Source: Affinundibacterium amnicola
Lineage (GTDB): Bacteria; Pseudomonadota; Gammaproteobacteria; Burkholderiales; Burkholderiaceae_D
Direction: 5' to 3'
Assembly (NCBI RefSeq): GCF_014284275.1
Contig: NZ_JACOFU010000002.1
Coordinates: 124,001 to 188,000 of the forward strand
DNA length: 64,000 nt
Part shown: positions 35,009-45,648 of the stretch, in pieces
Layout: each line of letters opens with the position of its first letter
Numbering within the stretch: position 1 is the first letter of the stretch
Notes under the pieces: generated by a model
What the model was told of the DNA's origin: nothing
Seen by the model: only the letters and a program-made list of their open reading frames with translations
The model's database searches: none
Program-made: the position numbers and the translations under genes

Positions 35009-38000
35009 TTAATTCATAGGAATAAACTGTCCATCTGCCAAGATCAAGGCTAGTCTTAGCTTTTTCGCTGGATAAATACTCGCTAGGGCTTCGGCATAAA
35101 TGCTTAACTGTTGTTGATAAGCGATTTTTTCCGAATCCAATAACTGCCGTTTGTAATCCAAAATCCACAGCTCTTCATCCAAAATCACTAATCTATCAAT
35201 TCGCATTAATTGCTCTTGATATACGACATCCATTTCATTACGAGCAAAACTAAGCTTCTTAGGATGAAAGAAATGTTCTAAAGCTGGCGCATTCAAAATC
35301 GCCTGAGCTTGTTCGCGCACCACTTTGGCAACACTGGGCGCACATGGTAACCAAGCTGCAATCACTTCCACTGATGGAATTTTTATCGGCCATTCTCGAA
35401 TCTCGTTGGTCAGTCTTTCCATCAAGGCGTGCAAGGCCACGCCTTCGATTTGTTCGGCTGACATCACAGCTGCCAATTTTAGTTCTGGCAATGCCAAATT
35501 GGGAGGGCTAAAGGTGTGCAAAACAAATTGCTGTTGTGCGGCATGATTTGCCGAAGCATTGATGGCTGAATCAGCCTCTGCATCCTGCAGAATGACCTCG
35601 ACCTCATCTACCGACATAAAGCGTTGATACCAACTTGCCGTTTGCACACCGGTTTCATCCGCCGCTTTGTCACTGGCGATACCACTAACGATGAGGACTT
35701 GTTTCGCTCGTGTCACCGCCACATACAACATATTCCAGTTTTCTTGTTTGGCTTGTTCTTCTTCTGCTGCAAACAAGGCATCCCGAGCTGCGCCACGCGC
35801 ATCTTTTTTACCAAACACAGAAAAATGTTTTTGCCCACCCGCTTGTAAAGGCCAAGCACAAAGCACGCCGATATTGTCTTTTGCGGCATCGCTGTGATTA
35901 CTATCTAACATCACCACAATCTTCGCTTCCAAACCTTTTGCACTGTGGATCGTCAAAATTCGCACTGCATCTAAACCACTGGCAACGCTGGATTCATCCG
36001 GCGAATCGGTCTCTGCACCGCGATCAAATTCTTTGAGTGCCGCAATAAATTTTGGCAAACTAGGATAGCGGCCACCATCCATATTCAGCGCCAATTCGGT
36101 AAATGCGGTGATATTGCCGATGATTTGTTGGCGATTCGTCACCGATGCGTTTTGTGCGTAACGACTCACTAATTCACCATGATGCAAAATCCGGTCAAGC
36201 AAATCATGCACCGGCAAGTCATGCGCGGCTTGCATCCAATCTGTTAATAACTGCACCGCTCTTTGCAAATGCGGTAATGCTTGCTTGTCGATTGCTAATA
36301 AGCGTTTCCACCAAGCGTTTTCTTCGCGCTGTGCAAGCTTGATGAGATCTTGATCGGTGGCTGCAAACATCGGTGATTTCAACACATGCGCGAGTGCACG
36401 ATTATCACCTGGCGTCATCAAGAAATTCAATAAGGCGATCAAATCGGCGATTTCCAAGGTCTGCAATAAGCCACCGCGACGATTCGACACAAAGGGAATT
36501 CCTGCCTCGCGCAAAGCTTTTTCATAGGACGCCAGATTGGTGCGTCGCCTGACCAACAACATCACATCCGACCAGAGAAAAGCGCCCGCCGCGTCTTTTT
36601 GCAATTGCAAAAGTTGCTGTGCAATTTGCTGCCCTTCTTGATAACGACGTTGGTCATCTTGCTCGATGGCTGGTGTGCTTAGTGGATCACGTAATGGGAA
36701 TGAGGGATAGTCTTCAGAAGAACTTAGAACCTCGGCGCGAATCAAAGGCAAACGTAAGACCTGTCCATCGGTATCGGCAGCAGTGGTTTGCGCAGTATAA
36801 ATTGCGTTACCTATCATAGCTTGATTTAAAACTTCCACGATTGCTGGCGCATTTCTACGAGTTTGATTGGTACGCAAAACCACCGCACCTTGTTGTGCCA
36901 ACATATCGCGTGCCGCAATAAACACGCGCGGATCAGCACGACGAAAACGATAAATAGATTGCTTAGGATCGCCCACAATAAACACGGTAGGCCGATCAGT
37001 GTCTGCACCGTAAGCATCCAGCCAGGCGCTGACAATATTCCATTGCAAAGGATTGGTATCCTGAAATTCGTCCAACAAAATATGTTTATATCTGGCGTCC
37101 AACCTTCCATGCAAGTAGGCGGCAAATGCCTCATTCGCTAAGAGACGATAAGCCTGCCATTCCAGATCGGCAAAATCCAACATACGCTGTTCAGACTTCA
37201 GCGCTTGATAACATTGAACGTAGGCCTGCCCAACCACGAACAAGGCTTGGTTAAGGCGTAATACCGACGCTTCCTTACTGCGTCGTTCAAACACCTTTAA
37301 GGTCTCTGCAATCGCATTACATTCATCGTGAAACGCGGATTCGTTATCTGCCCCTAGCCAAGCTTCAATCGCGGCGCTCAAGTTCTTGGTCTTACGATTT
37401 TTACGATTGACGCCCTCGCTGCTATAGAACTCATTCGCTAAAGCGGAAAAATGTTCTACGCCGACGAGACTGTTTGCTTGTTTTGCATTAGTTAAGGCCG
37501 TCTCTATCGCAACACCGCGCTTTTGGTTTTCTGGACTGCCCTTACCCAAGCAAATACCGATGTTTTGTATTCGCTCCAGCAAAGCGTCATCTTGCCAAAC
37601 ACGCAGGCGGGCATCACTGATAGCATCTTCGCCCATCAAGCTACGCAGTTGCTGCAAGGCGGCATCAGGCGTAGCGGCATTCTCGCTGATCGCCCACCAT
37701 TCGGCGCGTTTATCTAAAAAAGCATCCAGCATTAATTGTGTACTGAAATCGCCCAATTCTTCATACAGATAAAGTAATTCTTGTTTAAGCGAATGCTCTT
37801 CGCTGCTAGCATCTGCGTCGGCATCTACATCTTTACTTTCAGCCAGTTGCATCAACTGACCCCACGCTTCACGCTGTATGCTGCTAGTCGATTCCAACAA
37901 ATTGAAACCATGCGGCACACCAGAAGCTAAAGGGGCTAATTTCAATAAGCGTCCGAACCAGCTATGGAAGGTATCCATAGACAAACCTTGTGGATTGCTC

Positions 38001-38383
38001 AAAAGGTTTTCATAGAGTTGCCGTGCCCGCGGCAAACTACTTGCCAATTGCGATACCGGAACGCCACGTTCAAGCAAAATGGTGCTGGCCAGTGCTTCAT
38101 CTGCCAAGGCCAATTGCTGCAGCAATTCCATCAAGCGATGCTGCATTTCTTGTGCTGCTTTACGAGTAAAGGTAATCGCTAACAACTCGGCCGGCTCCGC
38201 ACCATCGAGTAACAGGCGCAACATGCGAGCCACCAGTAGCCAGGTCTTTCCACTGCCCGCGCAGGCTTCCACTACAACCGAACGATGAGGATCACAAGCG
38301 GCCGCCGTAAACTGCATCGCATCCACCACTTGTCCATTCAATGCATAGGCCTGCGCTTGATTCGCTTGATTAGTTTGATGCAT
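35009..38383 (-). CDS. addA: AddA-type UvrD-like helicase with C-terminal RecB nuclease domain
   Basis: Starting at ATG 38383 (AAAGGAG upstream) the protein has 1,124 residues. Walker A is EACAGSGKTWLL (residues 39-50), Walker B is LLDEFQDTNPLQW, and the motif IYRFRRADPRVF and the later ILTIHSAKGLEAKIV are typical of UvrD/AddA helicases. The C-terminal PD-(D/E)XK region has ILDYKRQLL. With the adjacent AddB-like protein it should process double-strand ends for RecA recombination. It overlaps addB by one base. Confidence 0.9.
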   Translation of the reverse strand: MHQTNQANQAQAYALNGQVVDAMQFTAAACDPHRSVVVEACAGSGKTWLLVARMLRLLLDGAEPAELLAITFTRKAAQEMQHRLMELLQQLALADEALASTILLERGVPVSQLASSLPRARQLYENLLSNPQGLSMDTFHSWFGRLLKLAPLASGVPHGFNLLESTSSIQREAWGQLMQLAESKDVDADADASSEEHSLKQELLYLYEELGDFSTQLMLDAFLDKRAEWWAISENAATPDAALQQLRSLMGEDAISDARLRVWQDDALLERIQNIGICLGKGSPENQKRGVAIETALTNAKQANSLVGVEHFSALANEFYSSEGVNRKNRKTKNLSAAIEAWLGADNESAFHDECNAIAETLKVFERRSKEASVLRLNQALFVVGQAYVQCYQALKSEQRMLDFADLEWQAYRLLANEAFAAYLHGRLDARYKHILLDEFQDTNPLQWNIVSAWLDAYGADTDRPTVFIVGDPKQSIYRFRRADPRVFIAARDMLAQQGAVVLRTNQTRRNAPAIVEVLNQAMIGNAIYTAQTTAADTDGQVLRLPLIRAEVLSSSEDYPSFPLRDPLSTPAIEQDDQRRYQEGQQIAQQLLQLQKDAAGAFLWSDVMLLVRRRTNLASYEKALREAGIPFVSNRRGGLLQTLEIADLIALLNFLMTPGDNRALAHVLKSPMFAATDQDLIKLAQREENAWWKRLLAIDKQALPHLQRAVQLLTDWMQAAHDLPVHDLLDRILHHGELVSRYAQNASVTNRQQIIGNITAFTELALNMDGGRYPSLPKFIAALKEFDRGAETDSPDESSVASGLDAVRILTIHSAKGLEAKIVVMLDSNHSDAAKDNIGVLCAWPLQAGGQKHFSVFGKKDARGAARDALFAAEEEQAKQENWNMLYVAVTRAKQVLIVSGIASDKAADETGVQTASWYQRFMSVDEVEVILQDAEADSAINASANHAAQQQFVLHTFSPPNLALPELKLAAVMSAEQIEGVALHALMERLTNEIREWPIKIPSVEVIAAWLPCAPSVAKVVREQAQAILNAPALEHFFHPKKLSFARNEMDVVYQEQLMRIDRLVILDEELWILDYKRQLLDSEKIAYQQQLSIYAEALASIYPAKKLRLALILADGQFIPMN

Positions 38384-41280
38384 CACCAAGCTCCTTTACG
38401 ACACAAGCCACGCACATCGCAATAAGCACATACGCTTTCCACACCTTGCGCAGGCAGGCCTGCACCATGTTGTATCGCACACATATTTTGTCGGATGGCT
38501 GTTTCCAATTCGCTTTTCCATTTGCCGTAGTCTGATGCTTCAACATCGCCAGTCTTGTCACGTTCGGTTTCCAGAGCAACGTAATAAGCGGTATCGACAG
38601 GGTCTAATAATGTCATATCGAGATCATTCGCATCGTCGCTATGCGGAATCTTCGCTTGTAACAAACCATAAAAAGCGAGTTGATGGTCTTCAAAGTTTTT
38701 CAATCTAGCTTTCAGAGCGGTCTTATTTTTGGTTTTGTAGTCCAATACAGCGCGCTCGACTTCACCATTGTCTAAATGACGCTCATCAATTCTATCGACC
38801 CGACCTCGCAAGGTGATCGCACCATCATCCCATGCCAACTGTGCTTCCGCCCAGACTTCACCGAAAGCAAACTGCCAGCCATCGGCTTCGCGTTCATTCG
38901 CCCAGGCGACATAGGCAGGAATCACTTTACGCCAGCGTATGCTATAGCCTAAAGCAGCTGGGCTCTGCTTCAATACGCGCGCAAACCAGGTATCTGAAAT
39001 CGCATGCAATAAACCTATACGATCATCATTCAAACCCAATTGATCTGCTAGCAAACGATCATGATAGGTTTTTAAAATCGCGTGTAACCAATCACCATAG
39101 TCGCGTTTTTCCGGCATATCCGATAATTCATCAATGGCGGAGAGTCTGAGCATGCGTCCGGCAAAAAATTGATATGGGCAAGCAATCAGGCTAGATAATC
39201 CGCTGGCCGAGAGCGTGCTTGGCATCAAAACCGCAGCATCTGGTCTTGGTTGTGTCGCGATGATGGTGTTTAAATGATGTTCTGCCAGTACGCGTTTACT
39301 GCTCATTAATCTGCTCATTAATGCGGATTTTCCTTGACGCGCCATGACCAATTTCACTTGCTCTATCCATGGGCTCAAGGCGTTTAATTCGCCGTTAATT
39401 TGCGATTGCCAAGACAATACAACTTCACCGTTCGAAAGAATCAGTTCAGCAAAATCACGCAACTGTTGTAGCTGCCTTTGCTCACGCGTCACCAAACCAC
39501 ATTCACGTCGCACGGCATTGGTGAAGAACAAAGTTTCTTGCGGTTTTGAAGGTAAATGTTTGGCGTCACCACCAATCAAATACACCGCATCAAAACACCG
39601 CAAGCGTGCGCCATTCAAGGGCAGCATCACAACTCGCTGATCGATTTGCTCTTGTTTAAATGGCGTTGCCTCCATCTGCAAATTAATAAAGGCTCGCCAT
39701 TCAGAAAAACTAAAGTGCATTTCCAAGCCATGACAATCACTATTCAAAGCCTGTAACATTTGTACGACTTGCGCGCCAGCTAGGTCTTCTTGCAGTGGAT
39801 CGAACATGCCCAGATCGGTCAAGGTTTGGATGCTAATTTGCGTCCAATCTTTCAAACTGCGGCGTGATGCGCCTGCGCTATTGCCATATTGATGCGCTAA
39901 GCGAGCGATCTGCGCAAGCCACACTCTAGCTTGCGGTTGACGTTCTAAGGTATATAACACGGCATCCCAATTACCCACCACATTATTTCTACGCAAAGCT
40001 AACTCAATCTCCATCACCAAATCAGCCTTATCGACAGCTTCTGCTAGCTCAGATGCATCTAAACCCTTAACACCCAGCGGCAAAAATGGTGATTTCAAAA
40101 AATCCAGCAAAGCCATCGTATCTGCCCGCGTTACCACCACTTCAAACCAAGCCGCCAGACAAGCGGCGGCGCGCGTGGTTGATAATTTCCAACCTGTTTC
40201 ATCCGCCACATAGACTTGCGCACGTTCCAGCAATGCACGCAATCGGCGAGAAATGACGCGGTCTTGTGCGATCACAGCGATTTTTTGTTTACCTGCTTGC
40301 AACCATTCAATAATGCATTGCGCGGCTTGCTCGGCCTCTTCTTCCAAACTACTGACTTCACATAAATGCAGTCGAGACCAACCAAATTGATCTGATATTG
40401 CAATACTATTTTGCTGCATCATTGGTGCTGAAGTTGAAGCTGAGGCTGACACTAATTCCGCCGACAAACTCGGCCAAGCCTGTTGCATCGCGTCTGGTAA
40501 AGCGGTGTCACGCCAATCGATGCTGATCACATGCACAGGCTGACGCTGCTGATAGGCTTGTAAGAATGCACTTGCTATCGCATCTGGCATGGTTGGTGCA
40601 ATCCAAAATAACTCCATCTCAGCGTTATCCGCCAGACGCATCATTTGCTGAAATTCTTGTACCGTTTTATCGTGCTGATCAAGCTGCCCTTGCCACAAAG
40701 TCCAGACCAATTGCGTTTCATCCGACACCATTTTTTGTACGGGCAAAGGCAATTGCGCTAAAGCTTCATGCCAAGTGGATTCCATTTTTTGCGGATCCAA
40801 TTTTTTCCCATTGACAGCCTGTGGCAACCAAACCTGAGTCAATTCATCAGCTAAGTTCAACAAAGTTTGCGCCAGCGGTAACAAATCGGTATTACGCTGC
40901 GCACCAAATAAGCTTTTCAACCAAGCATGCTGACGTAATTCTGCATACAAGCTCATCAAGCGTTGGCTGTTAGCAGAAACGGATACAGGCAGAGGCTGCT
41001 GCATGCCCAGCCAGGCAAACATGGTTTGAATCTTCGGTGGAATAAAATGCCCGCCGATTTCTGCACCGAGTTCCACGCTTAAAGCACGCGTGAATAAATG
41101 CGCATGTTCGAATGTCGGCACGATGACGCGAAGGTGCGAGAAATCTTTGTCTGAAACAGGATCTGGCTCAGCAAACAAATCCTTAGGCATGCCAGCTTTT
41201 TTCTGCATCGCCAAAAACTGTTGTGCGACTTGTGACCAAAATTGTGCAGATGCTGGAATCAAGTGAGTTGTTCGCGCCAT
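38383..41280 (-). CDS. addB: AddB-type PD-(D/E)XK nuclease subunit
   Basis: The 965-residue protein has an N-terminal inactivated helicase-like region without a P-loop. A C-terminal RecB-family nuclease follows with AVLDYKTKNKTALK. A cysteine in LIACPYQFFAGRML and the trio Cys951, Cys954 and Cys960 (CAYCDVRGLC) form the iron-sulfur staple of AddB nucleases. It acts with AddA in end resection. Both genes are minus strand with a one-base overlap. Confidence 0.88.
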   Translation of the reverse strand: MARTTHLIPASAQFWSQVAQQFLAMQKKAGMPKDLFAEPDPVSDKDFSHLRVIVPTFEHAHLFTRALSVELGAEIGGHFIPPKIQTMFAWLGMQQPLPVSVSANSQRLMSLYAELRQHAWLKSLFGAQRNTDLLPLAQTLLNLADELTQVWLPQAVNGKKLDPQKMESTWHEALAQLPLPVQKMVSDETQLVWTLWQGQLDQHDKTVQEFQQMMRLADNAEMELFWIAPTMPDAIASAFLQAYQQRQPVHVISIDWRDTALPDAMQQAWPSLSAELVSASASTSAPMMQQNSIAISDQFGWSRLHLCEVSSLEEEAEQAAQCIIEWLQAGKQKIAVIAQDRVISRRLRALLERAQVYVADETGWKLSTTRAAACLAAWFEVVVTRADTMALLDFLKSPFLPLGVKGLDASELAEAVDKADLVMEIELALRRNNVVGNWDAVLYTLERQPQARVWLAQIARLAHQYGNSAGASRRSLKDWTQISIQTLTDLGMFDPLQEDLAGAQVVQMLQALNSDCHGLEMHFSFSEWRAFINLQMEATPFKQEQIDQRVVMLPLNGARLRCFDAVYLIGGDAKHLPSKPQETLFFTNAVRRECGLVTREQRQLQQLRDFAELILSNGEVVLSWQSQINGELNALSPWIEQVKLVMARQGKSALMSRLMSSKRVLAEHHLNTIIATQPRPDAAVLMPSTLSASGLSSLIACPYQFFAGRMLRLSAIDELSDMPEKRDYGDWLHAILKTYHDRLLADQLGLNDDRIGLLHAISDTWFARVLKQSPAALGYSIRWRKVIPAYVAWANEREADGWQFAFGEVWAEAQLAWDDGAITLRGRVDRIDERHLDNGEVERAVLDYKTKNKTALKARLKNFEDHQLAFYGLLQAKIPHSDDANDLDMTLLDPVDTAYYVALETERDKTGDVEASDYGKWKSELETAIRQNMCAIQHGAGLPAQGVESVCAYCDVRGLCRKGAW

Positions 41281-41562
41281 GGCATGGTTTCAATCAAAAT
41301 CAAAGTGAGCTGGCATTTTATGCGAGTGCGACAATAAAATAGAAACCCAAGCAGTAAATTCGGACAAAAATTCACAAAAATCAGTAAATAAGCCACTTTT
41401 TAAAAAATAGGGTATTATTTACCGCTGTTTTTCCAATATGGATGCCCGCACAAAAGCGACGAAGGCACTTGAAATACGCAAAAGCATCCCAAAATCACCA
41501 TTCCTGCTTTGATTTATTAAACTATCCCTCTTTTAGAGACCAACCAGAATAACGAGAATTCT

Positions 41563-41889
41563 ATGAGCGCAAATATCATTTATGTAAGCGATGCATCTTT
41601 TGAAGCCGATGTATTGAAATCTGACAAACCAGTCTTGGTAGACTTTTGGGCTGAATGGTGTGGTCCATGTAAGATGATTGCGCCGATCTTAGAAGAAGTT
41701 GCCAAAGAATATGATGGCAAAATCACTATCGCCAAAATGGACGTTGATGCAAATCAGGCAGTACCAGCACAATTTGGTATCCGCGGCATCCCAACTTTAA
41801 TCTTGTTTAAGAACGGTGCAGCCGCAGCACAAAAAGTTGGCGCGCTGGCAAAAGGTCAATTGACCAGCTTTATCGATAGCAATATCTGA
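41563..41889 (+). CDS. trxA: Thioredoxin
   Basis: The 108-residue protein is thioredoxin 1: [20 protein letters not shown] with the catalytic WCGPC, the cis-Pro in RGIPTLILF, and the final helix. It reduces protein disulfides in the cytoplasm. The trxA-rho order is conserved in proteobacteria. The upstream stretch 41281-41562 is AT-rich with a plausible promoter region, but no element was fixed. Confidence 0.97.
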   Translation: MSANIIYVSDASFEADVLKSDKPVLVDFWAEWCGPCKMIAPILEEVAKEYDGKITIAKMDVDANQAVPAQFGIRGIPTLILFKNGAAAAQKVGALAKGQLTSFIDSNI

Positions 41890-42151
41890 ACGAATTAAGC
41901 TTAAATTAAGCCAGAAATAAGCTAAAAATAAGCAAAATTACAGTTAAACGGTATTCATTTCAGACGGTGTTACAAGAAAGTTTTTACATCGTCTGAATTA
42001 AGTCTTACAATACGCTGAAATTGAAGTACCAGAGTTATACAAGTAGCGACCGGAATCAAACCCGCTCTGCAGTTTTTAATCATCCAGTAGTTCGTTTTTT
42101 CACTTCTGTTCACTCCCCCACCTCATATTCCCATCTCGGGACACTCACAAC

Positions 42152-43414
42152 ATGCATTTATCTGAACTAAAGGCCTTACACGTCTCCGCACTGTTAGAAA
42201 TGGCCATCGGTCTCGATATCGATAACGCTGCGCGTATGCGTAAGCAAGAATTGATGTTCGCGATTTTGAAAAAGCGCGCCAAAGGCGGCGAACAAATTTT
42301 TGGCGATGGTGCACTCGAAGTCTTGCCTGACGGCTTTGGCTTTTTGCGCTCGCCCGATGCCAGCTATATGGCATCCACCGACGATATTTATATTTCTCCT
42401 TCACAGATCCGCCGTTTCAATTTGCATACTGGCGATTCAATCGAAGGGGAAGTCAGAACACCAAAAGATGGCGAACGCTATTTCGCCTTGGTGAAAGTGG
42501 ACAAGGTCAATGGCGAAGCGCCAGAGATGTCCAAGCACCGCATCTTGTTTGAAAACTTAACACCGCTGCACCCGAACAAACTCTTGCAATTAGAACGCGA
42601 CATGCGCGGCGAAGAGAACACTACAGGTCGTATCATCGACTTGATCGCTCCAATCGGTAAGGGCCAACGCGGCTTGTTAGTCGCTTCACCAAAATCTGGT
42701 AAGTCCGTGATGTTGCAACACATCGCTCATGCGATTACAACCAACCATCCAGATGTGACGATGATCGTTTTGCTGATTGACGAACGCCCAGAAGAAGTAA
42801 CTGAAATGCAGCGCTCCGTGCGCGGTGAAGTGGTTGCATCCACGTTTGATGAACCAGCAACACGTCACGTACAAGTCGCTGAAATGGTTTTAGAAAAAGC
42901 CAAACGTTTAGTTGAAATGAAAAAAGACGTGGTGATCTTGTTAGACTCCATCACGCGTTTAGCCCGTGCCTATAACACAGTCATTCCAGCATCCGGCAAA
43001 GTCTTGACTGGTGGTGTAGATGCCAACGCATTACAACGCCCAAAACGCTTCTTCGGCGCAGCACGTAATGTGGAAGAAGGCGGCTCATTGACCATCATCG
43101 CAACAGCTTTGATCGAAACTGGTAGCCGTATGGATGACGTGATTTACGAGGAATTCAAAGGCACAGGCAATATGGAAGTGCATTTGGAACGTCGTTTGGC
43201 AGAGAAACGTACTTATCCAGCGATTAACCTCAACAAGTCTGGCACTCGTCGTGAAGAGTTGTTGATCAAACCTGATCAACTCCAAAAAATCTGGATCTTG
43301 CGTAAGCTCTTATACGGCATGGACGAGATCGAGGCGATGGAATTCATCTTGGATAAGATGAAGGCAACTAAGAACAACGCAGAGTTTTTTGAGATGATGC
43401 GTCGTGGTGGGTAA
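42152..43414 (+). CDS. rho: Transcription termination factor Rho
   Basis: The 420-residue protein has the N-terminal Rho RNA-binding domain ([14 protein letters not shown], then [20 protein letters not shown]). The ATPase domain has Walker A at [11 protein letters not shown] (178-188), Walker B in [15 protein letters not shown], and the C-terminal FFEMMRR ending. It is a hexameric RNA helicase that ends transcripts. The leader from 41890 is about 260 bases, which fits the long regulated leaders known for rho genes. Confidence 0.98.
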   Translation: MHLSELKALHVSALLEMAIGLDIDNAARMRKQELMFAILKKRAKGGEQIFGDGALEVLPDGFGFLRSPDASYMASTDDIYISPSQIRRFNLHTGDSIEGEVRTPKDGERYFALVKVDKVNGEAPEMSKHRILFENLTPLHPNKLLQLERDMRGEENTTGRIIDLIAPIGKGQRGLLVASPKSGKSVMLQHIAHAITTNHPDVTMIVLLIDERPEEVTEMQRSVRGEVVASTFDEPATRHVQVAEMVLEKAKRLVEMKKDVVILLDSITRLARAYNTVIPASGKVLTGGVDANALQRPKRFFGAARNVEEGGSLTIIATALIETGSRMDDVIYEEFKGTGNMEVHLERRLAEKRTYPAINLNKSGTRREELLIKPDQLQKIWILRKLLYGMDEIEAMEFILDKMKATKNNAEFFEMMRRGG

Positions 43415-43447
43415 TTGAATTATTCGCGATTGGTTTGCTTTAGGCGA

Positions 43448-43477
43448 GAAAGCCGGACTTTATGTTCGGCTTTTTTG
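43448..43477 (+). terminator. Rho-independent terminator after rho
   Basis: AGCCGGAC and GTTCGGCT form a stem with one G-U pair and a 5-base loop, followed by TTTTTT. It lies about 35 bases after the rho stop. Confidence 0.88.
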
Positions 43478-43565
43478 TTTTTGGGTTTTGTCTTTGACGC
43501 TGTATATGAGCCTTTGGGAATATGCATGTACGATTAACGTTAATTCATTAAACGTATTTCTACGC

Positions 43566-44135
43566 TTGCTCATCGTTCGCAGGTCGGGTGTGGCCCGACA
43601 GCCAATTACCTTTTTTGCTTCGCCAAAAAAGGTAATCCAAAAAAGGCGACCGTAGACTCACCCTTCGGGTGCTTACGCTTCGCTTCAGCATAATTTGTGC
43701 ATCACAAAAAATGGGAAAGTGTTGAAACTCGCTGCGCTCAAACAACAACACTTTCTTATCCATTTTCTGTGACGCACAAATTACATCGTCTCAAACGGGG
43801 GCAAGTCAAAAACAACTGCAACATCAAAACAACCAATTTCGACGACCATTCGTTTTTCTATTGGCTTTCGTAGGCATTTGCTTTTGACTTTGCTTTTGAC
43901 TTTGCTTTTGACTTTCACCCACTTCTGACACTGCCAATTGTGCGGGACAGAAAATGGATAAAGAAAGTGTCGTTGTCTGAGCGAAGCGAGTTTCGACACT
44001 TTCCCATTTTTTGTCCCGCACAATTGGGAACCCGAAGGGCAGTGGCAGCGTGGTCGCCTTTCTTTGCTTCCTTTCTTTGGCGAAGCAAAGAAAGGGAGTG
44101 GCTGTCGGGCCACACCCGACCTGTACACGATGAAT
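43566..44135. repeat. Large diverged inverted repeat, arms about 220 bp
   Basis: The left arm (about 43566-43790) and right arm (about 43925-44135) are inverted copies at roughly 80 percent by eye. Both contain AGGTCGGGTGTGGCCCGACA at the outer end, a GCTTCGCCAAA...GGTAA/CTTTCTTTGG segment, and an inner stem-loop GAAAGTG...CACTTTC. About 130 bases separate them. No transposase is present. Open frames inside (for example 43560-43763) are repeat artefacts. Confidence 0.8.
43877..43912. repeat. 12-bp tandem repeat between the inverted arms
   Basis: Three perfect copies of TTTGCTTTTGAC run head to tail in the spacer of the large inverted repeat. Confidence 0.85.
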
Positions 44136-44160
44136 TAACGAAAAAAAGTAAATCAGAAAC

Positions 44161-44193
44161 GAAAAAGCCGAACCTTTTACAGTCCGGCTTTCC
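44161..44193 (-). terminator. Rho-independent terminator of the efflux operon
   Basis: On the minus strand GCCGGAC and GTTCGGC form a stem with an 8-base loop followed by TTTTTC, 25 bases after the outer-membrane factor stop. The stem sequence is close to that of the rho terminator on the other side of the inverted repeat. Confidence 0.85.
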
Positions 44194-44217
44194 AAATACT
44201 ACCAACAACAAAAACGA

Positions 44218-45648
44218 CTACTGCCCCCAACCACCCCCAACAGCCTTATACAAAGCCACACCAGCACTCAGCTTCGCACGTTGACTATCAATCGCAGCAA
44301 TCTCCGCCTGCATCAAATCTCTTTGTGCATTCAAGACTTCCACATAAGCGCTATAACCGCTTTGGTAACGCAAGTTCGACAAACGATAAGTTTCACGGAC
44401 GGCAGTTAAACGAGACTGGGTTGAAACATCAATCTCGGCATTACTCGACGCATTGTTTAAACTATCATGTACATCGCGGAAAGCGTTTTGCACGGTCTGT
44501 ACATACTGCCCCAAGGCTTGACGCTTACGTGCTTCGGCACCATCAACTACTGCACCGACTGCACCAGCGCGGAAGACTGGTTGCACCAAGCTCGATGCGA
44601 CATTCCACAACAATGATGCTGGGCTGAACAAATCTTCCAACATACGCGATTCACGTCCAAGCGAAGTGGTTAAACGCAAACTTGGGAAATAAGCTGACTT
44701 GGCTTGACCGACATCGGCGTTAGCGGCCACCAAAGCTTGTTCAGCAGCGACAAGATCGGGGCGACGCGCCAACAAATCAGATGGCAATTCTGCGGCTGTC
44801 GGCAAATTTTGTACCAATTGTTGTATCGTCAAACCACGTGGAATCTCGGGATTCATCACCTGCTTTGGTGTGCGTCCGACTAACACTGCCAATGCCGACT
44901 CAACATTGCGCAATGCCTGCTTAGCTTGCGTGAATGCGATTTCGCCCGCAGCAAGTTCAGATTCAGCGTAATGTAAATCGATATCACCAATCGCACCTGC
45001 TGCATGACGTTTGCGCTGTAAGCTTAAATTTTCTTGACGGCTCTTTAACGTCGTTTCAGCAAATGCTAACTGGGCGTCGAAAGCGCGCAGAGAGAAATAA
45101 GTTTGTGCCACATTCGCGACCAAACTAATTTGCACTGCATCGCGTGTGGATTGCTGCGCCAACAAACGTGCTTTCGCAGCTTCATCGGCGCGACTGAGTT
45201 TGCCGAACAAATCCAACTCATACGCTGCACTCAAACCGAATTGGTAATTCTCGGCAACCAGCTTGGCATTGGCGGGTAACTTGCCAGAGTTTTCACTAGT
45301 GCGGGAACGGCTCACTGCCAAATTTGCATCGACGGTCGGAAACCGATTTGCTAGCGCAATTCCGGCTGTCGCTTTCGCTTCATCCATACGGGCTGTCGCA
45401 ATCAACAAATCTTGATTTTGTTTCAGTGCATCGTCGATCAGTTGATTCAACACGGGATCTTGTAAACCCTTCCACCAATTCTTTAATGCCGCATTTTGCA
45501 CATTAGAGGTTGATGTTGATTGCGGCAAATCCAATTGCGGACGTTGATAATCAGGCCCGACTGAAATACATCCAGCCAAAGTTAAACTCAACACCAGCGG
45601 CAACATTTTCAAGCCGGATCTTTGAGGAAAAATCTTCCCTAATCTCAT
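44218..45648 (-). CDS. Outer-membrane factor lipoprotein of an RND efflux pump (NodT/OprM family)
   Basis: The 476-residue lipoprotein has a signal peptide and lipobox LAGC with Cys27. Two repeats of the outer-membrane efflux protein domain follow, including DQLIDDALKQNQDLLIA, a RRPDLVAAEQALVAANAD segment, and the coiled-coil tunnel regions. It forms the outer channel of the tripartite pump. Its start overlaps the permease stop as ATGA. Confidence 0.93.
   Translation of the reverse strand: MRLGKIFPQRSGLKMLPLVLSLTLAGCISVGPDYQRPQLDLPQSTSTSNVQNAALKNWWKGLQDPVLNQLIDDALKQNQDLLIATARMDEAKATAGIALANRFPTVDANLAVSRSRTSENSGKLPANAKLVAENYQFGLSAAYELDLFGKLSRADEAAKARLLAQQSTRDAVQISLVANVAQTYFSLRAFDAQLAFAETTLKSRQENLSLQRKRHAAGAIGDIDLHYAESELAAGEIAFTQAKQALRNVESALAVLVGRTPKQVMNPEIPRGLTIQQLVQNLPTAAELPSDLLARRPDLVAAEQALVAANADVGQAKSAYFPSLRLTTSLGRESRMLEDLFSPASLLWNVASSLVQPVFRAGAVGAVVDGAEARKRQALGQYVQTVQNAFRDVHDSLNNASSNAEIDVSTQSRLTAVRETYRLSNLRYQSGYSAYVEVLNAQRDLMQAEIAAIDSQRAKLSAGVALYKAVGGGWGQ

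Noticed and set aside
34977-35168. 63-codon open frame over the 3' end of addA, sharing SEKAKTSL with the frame at 16657-16857
   Set aside because: The first lies inside addA in another frame and neither has start signals; the shared short string looks like coincidence.
43560-44211. Several open frames with VKSK or KQSQ repeats and Pro-rich stretches
   Set aside because: They are translations of the large inverted repeat and the 12-base tandem repeat in different frames, with no initiation signals.
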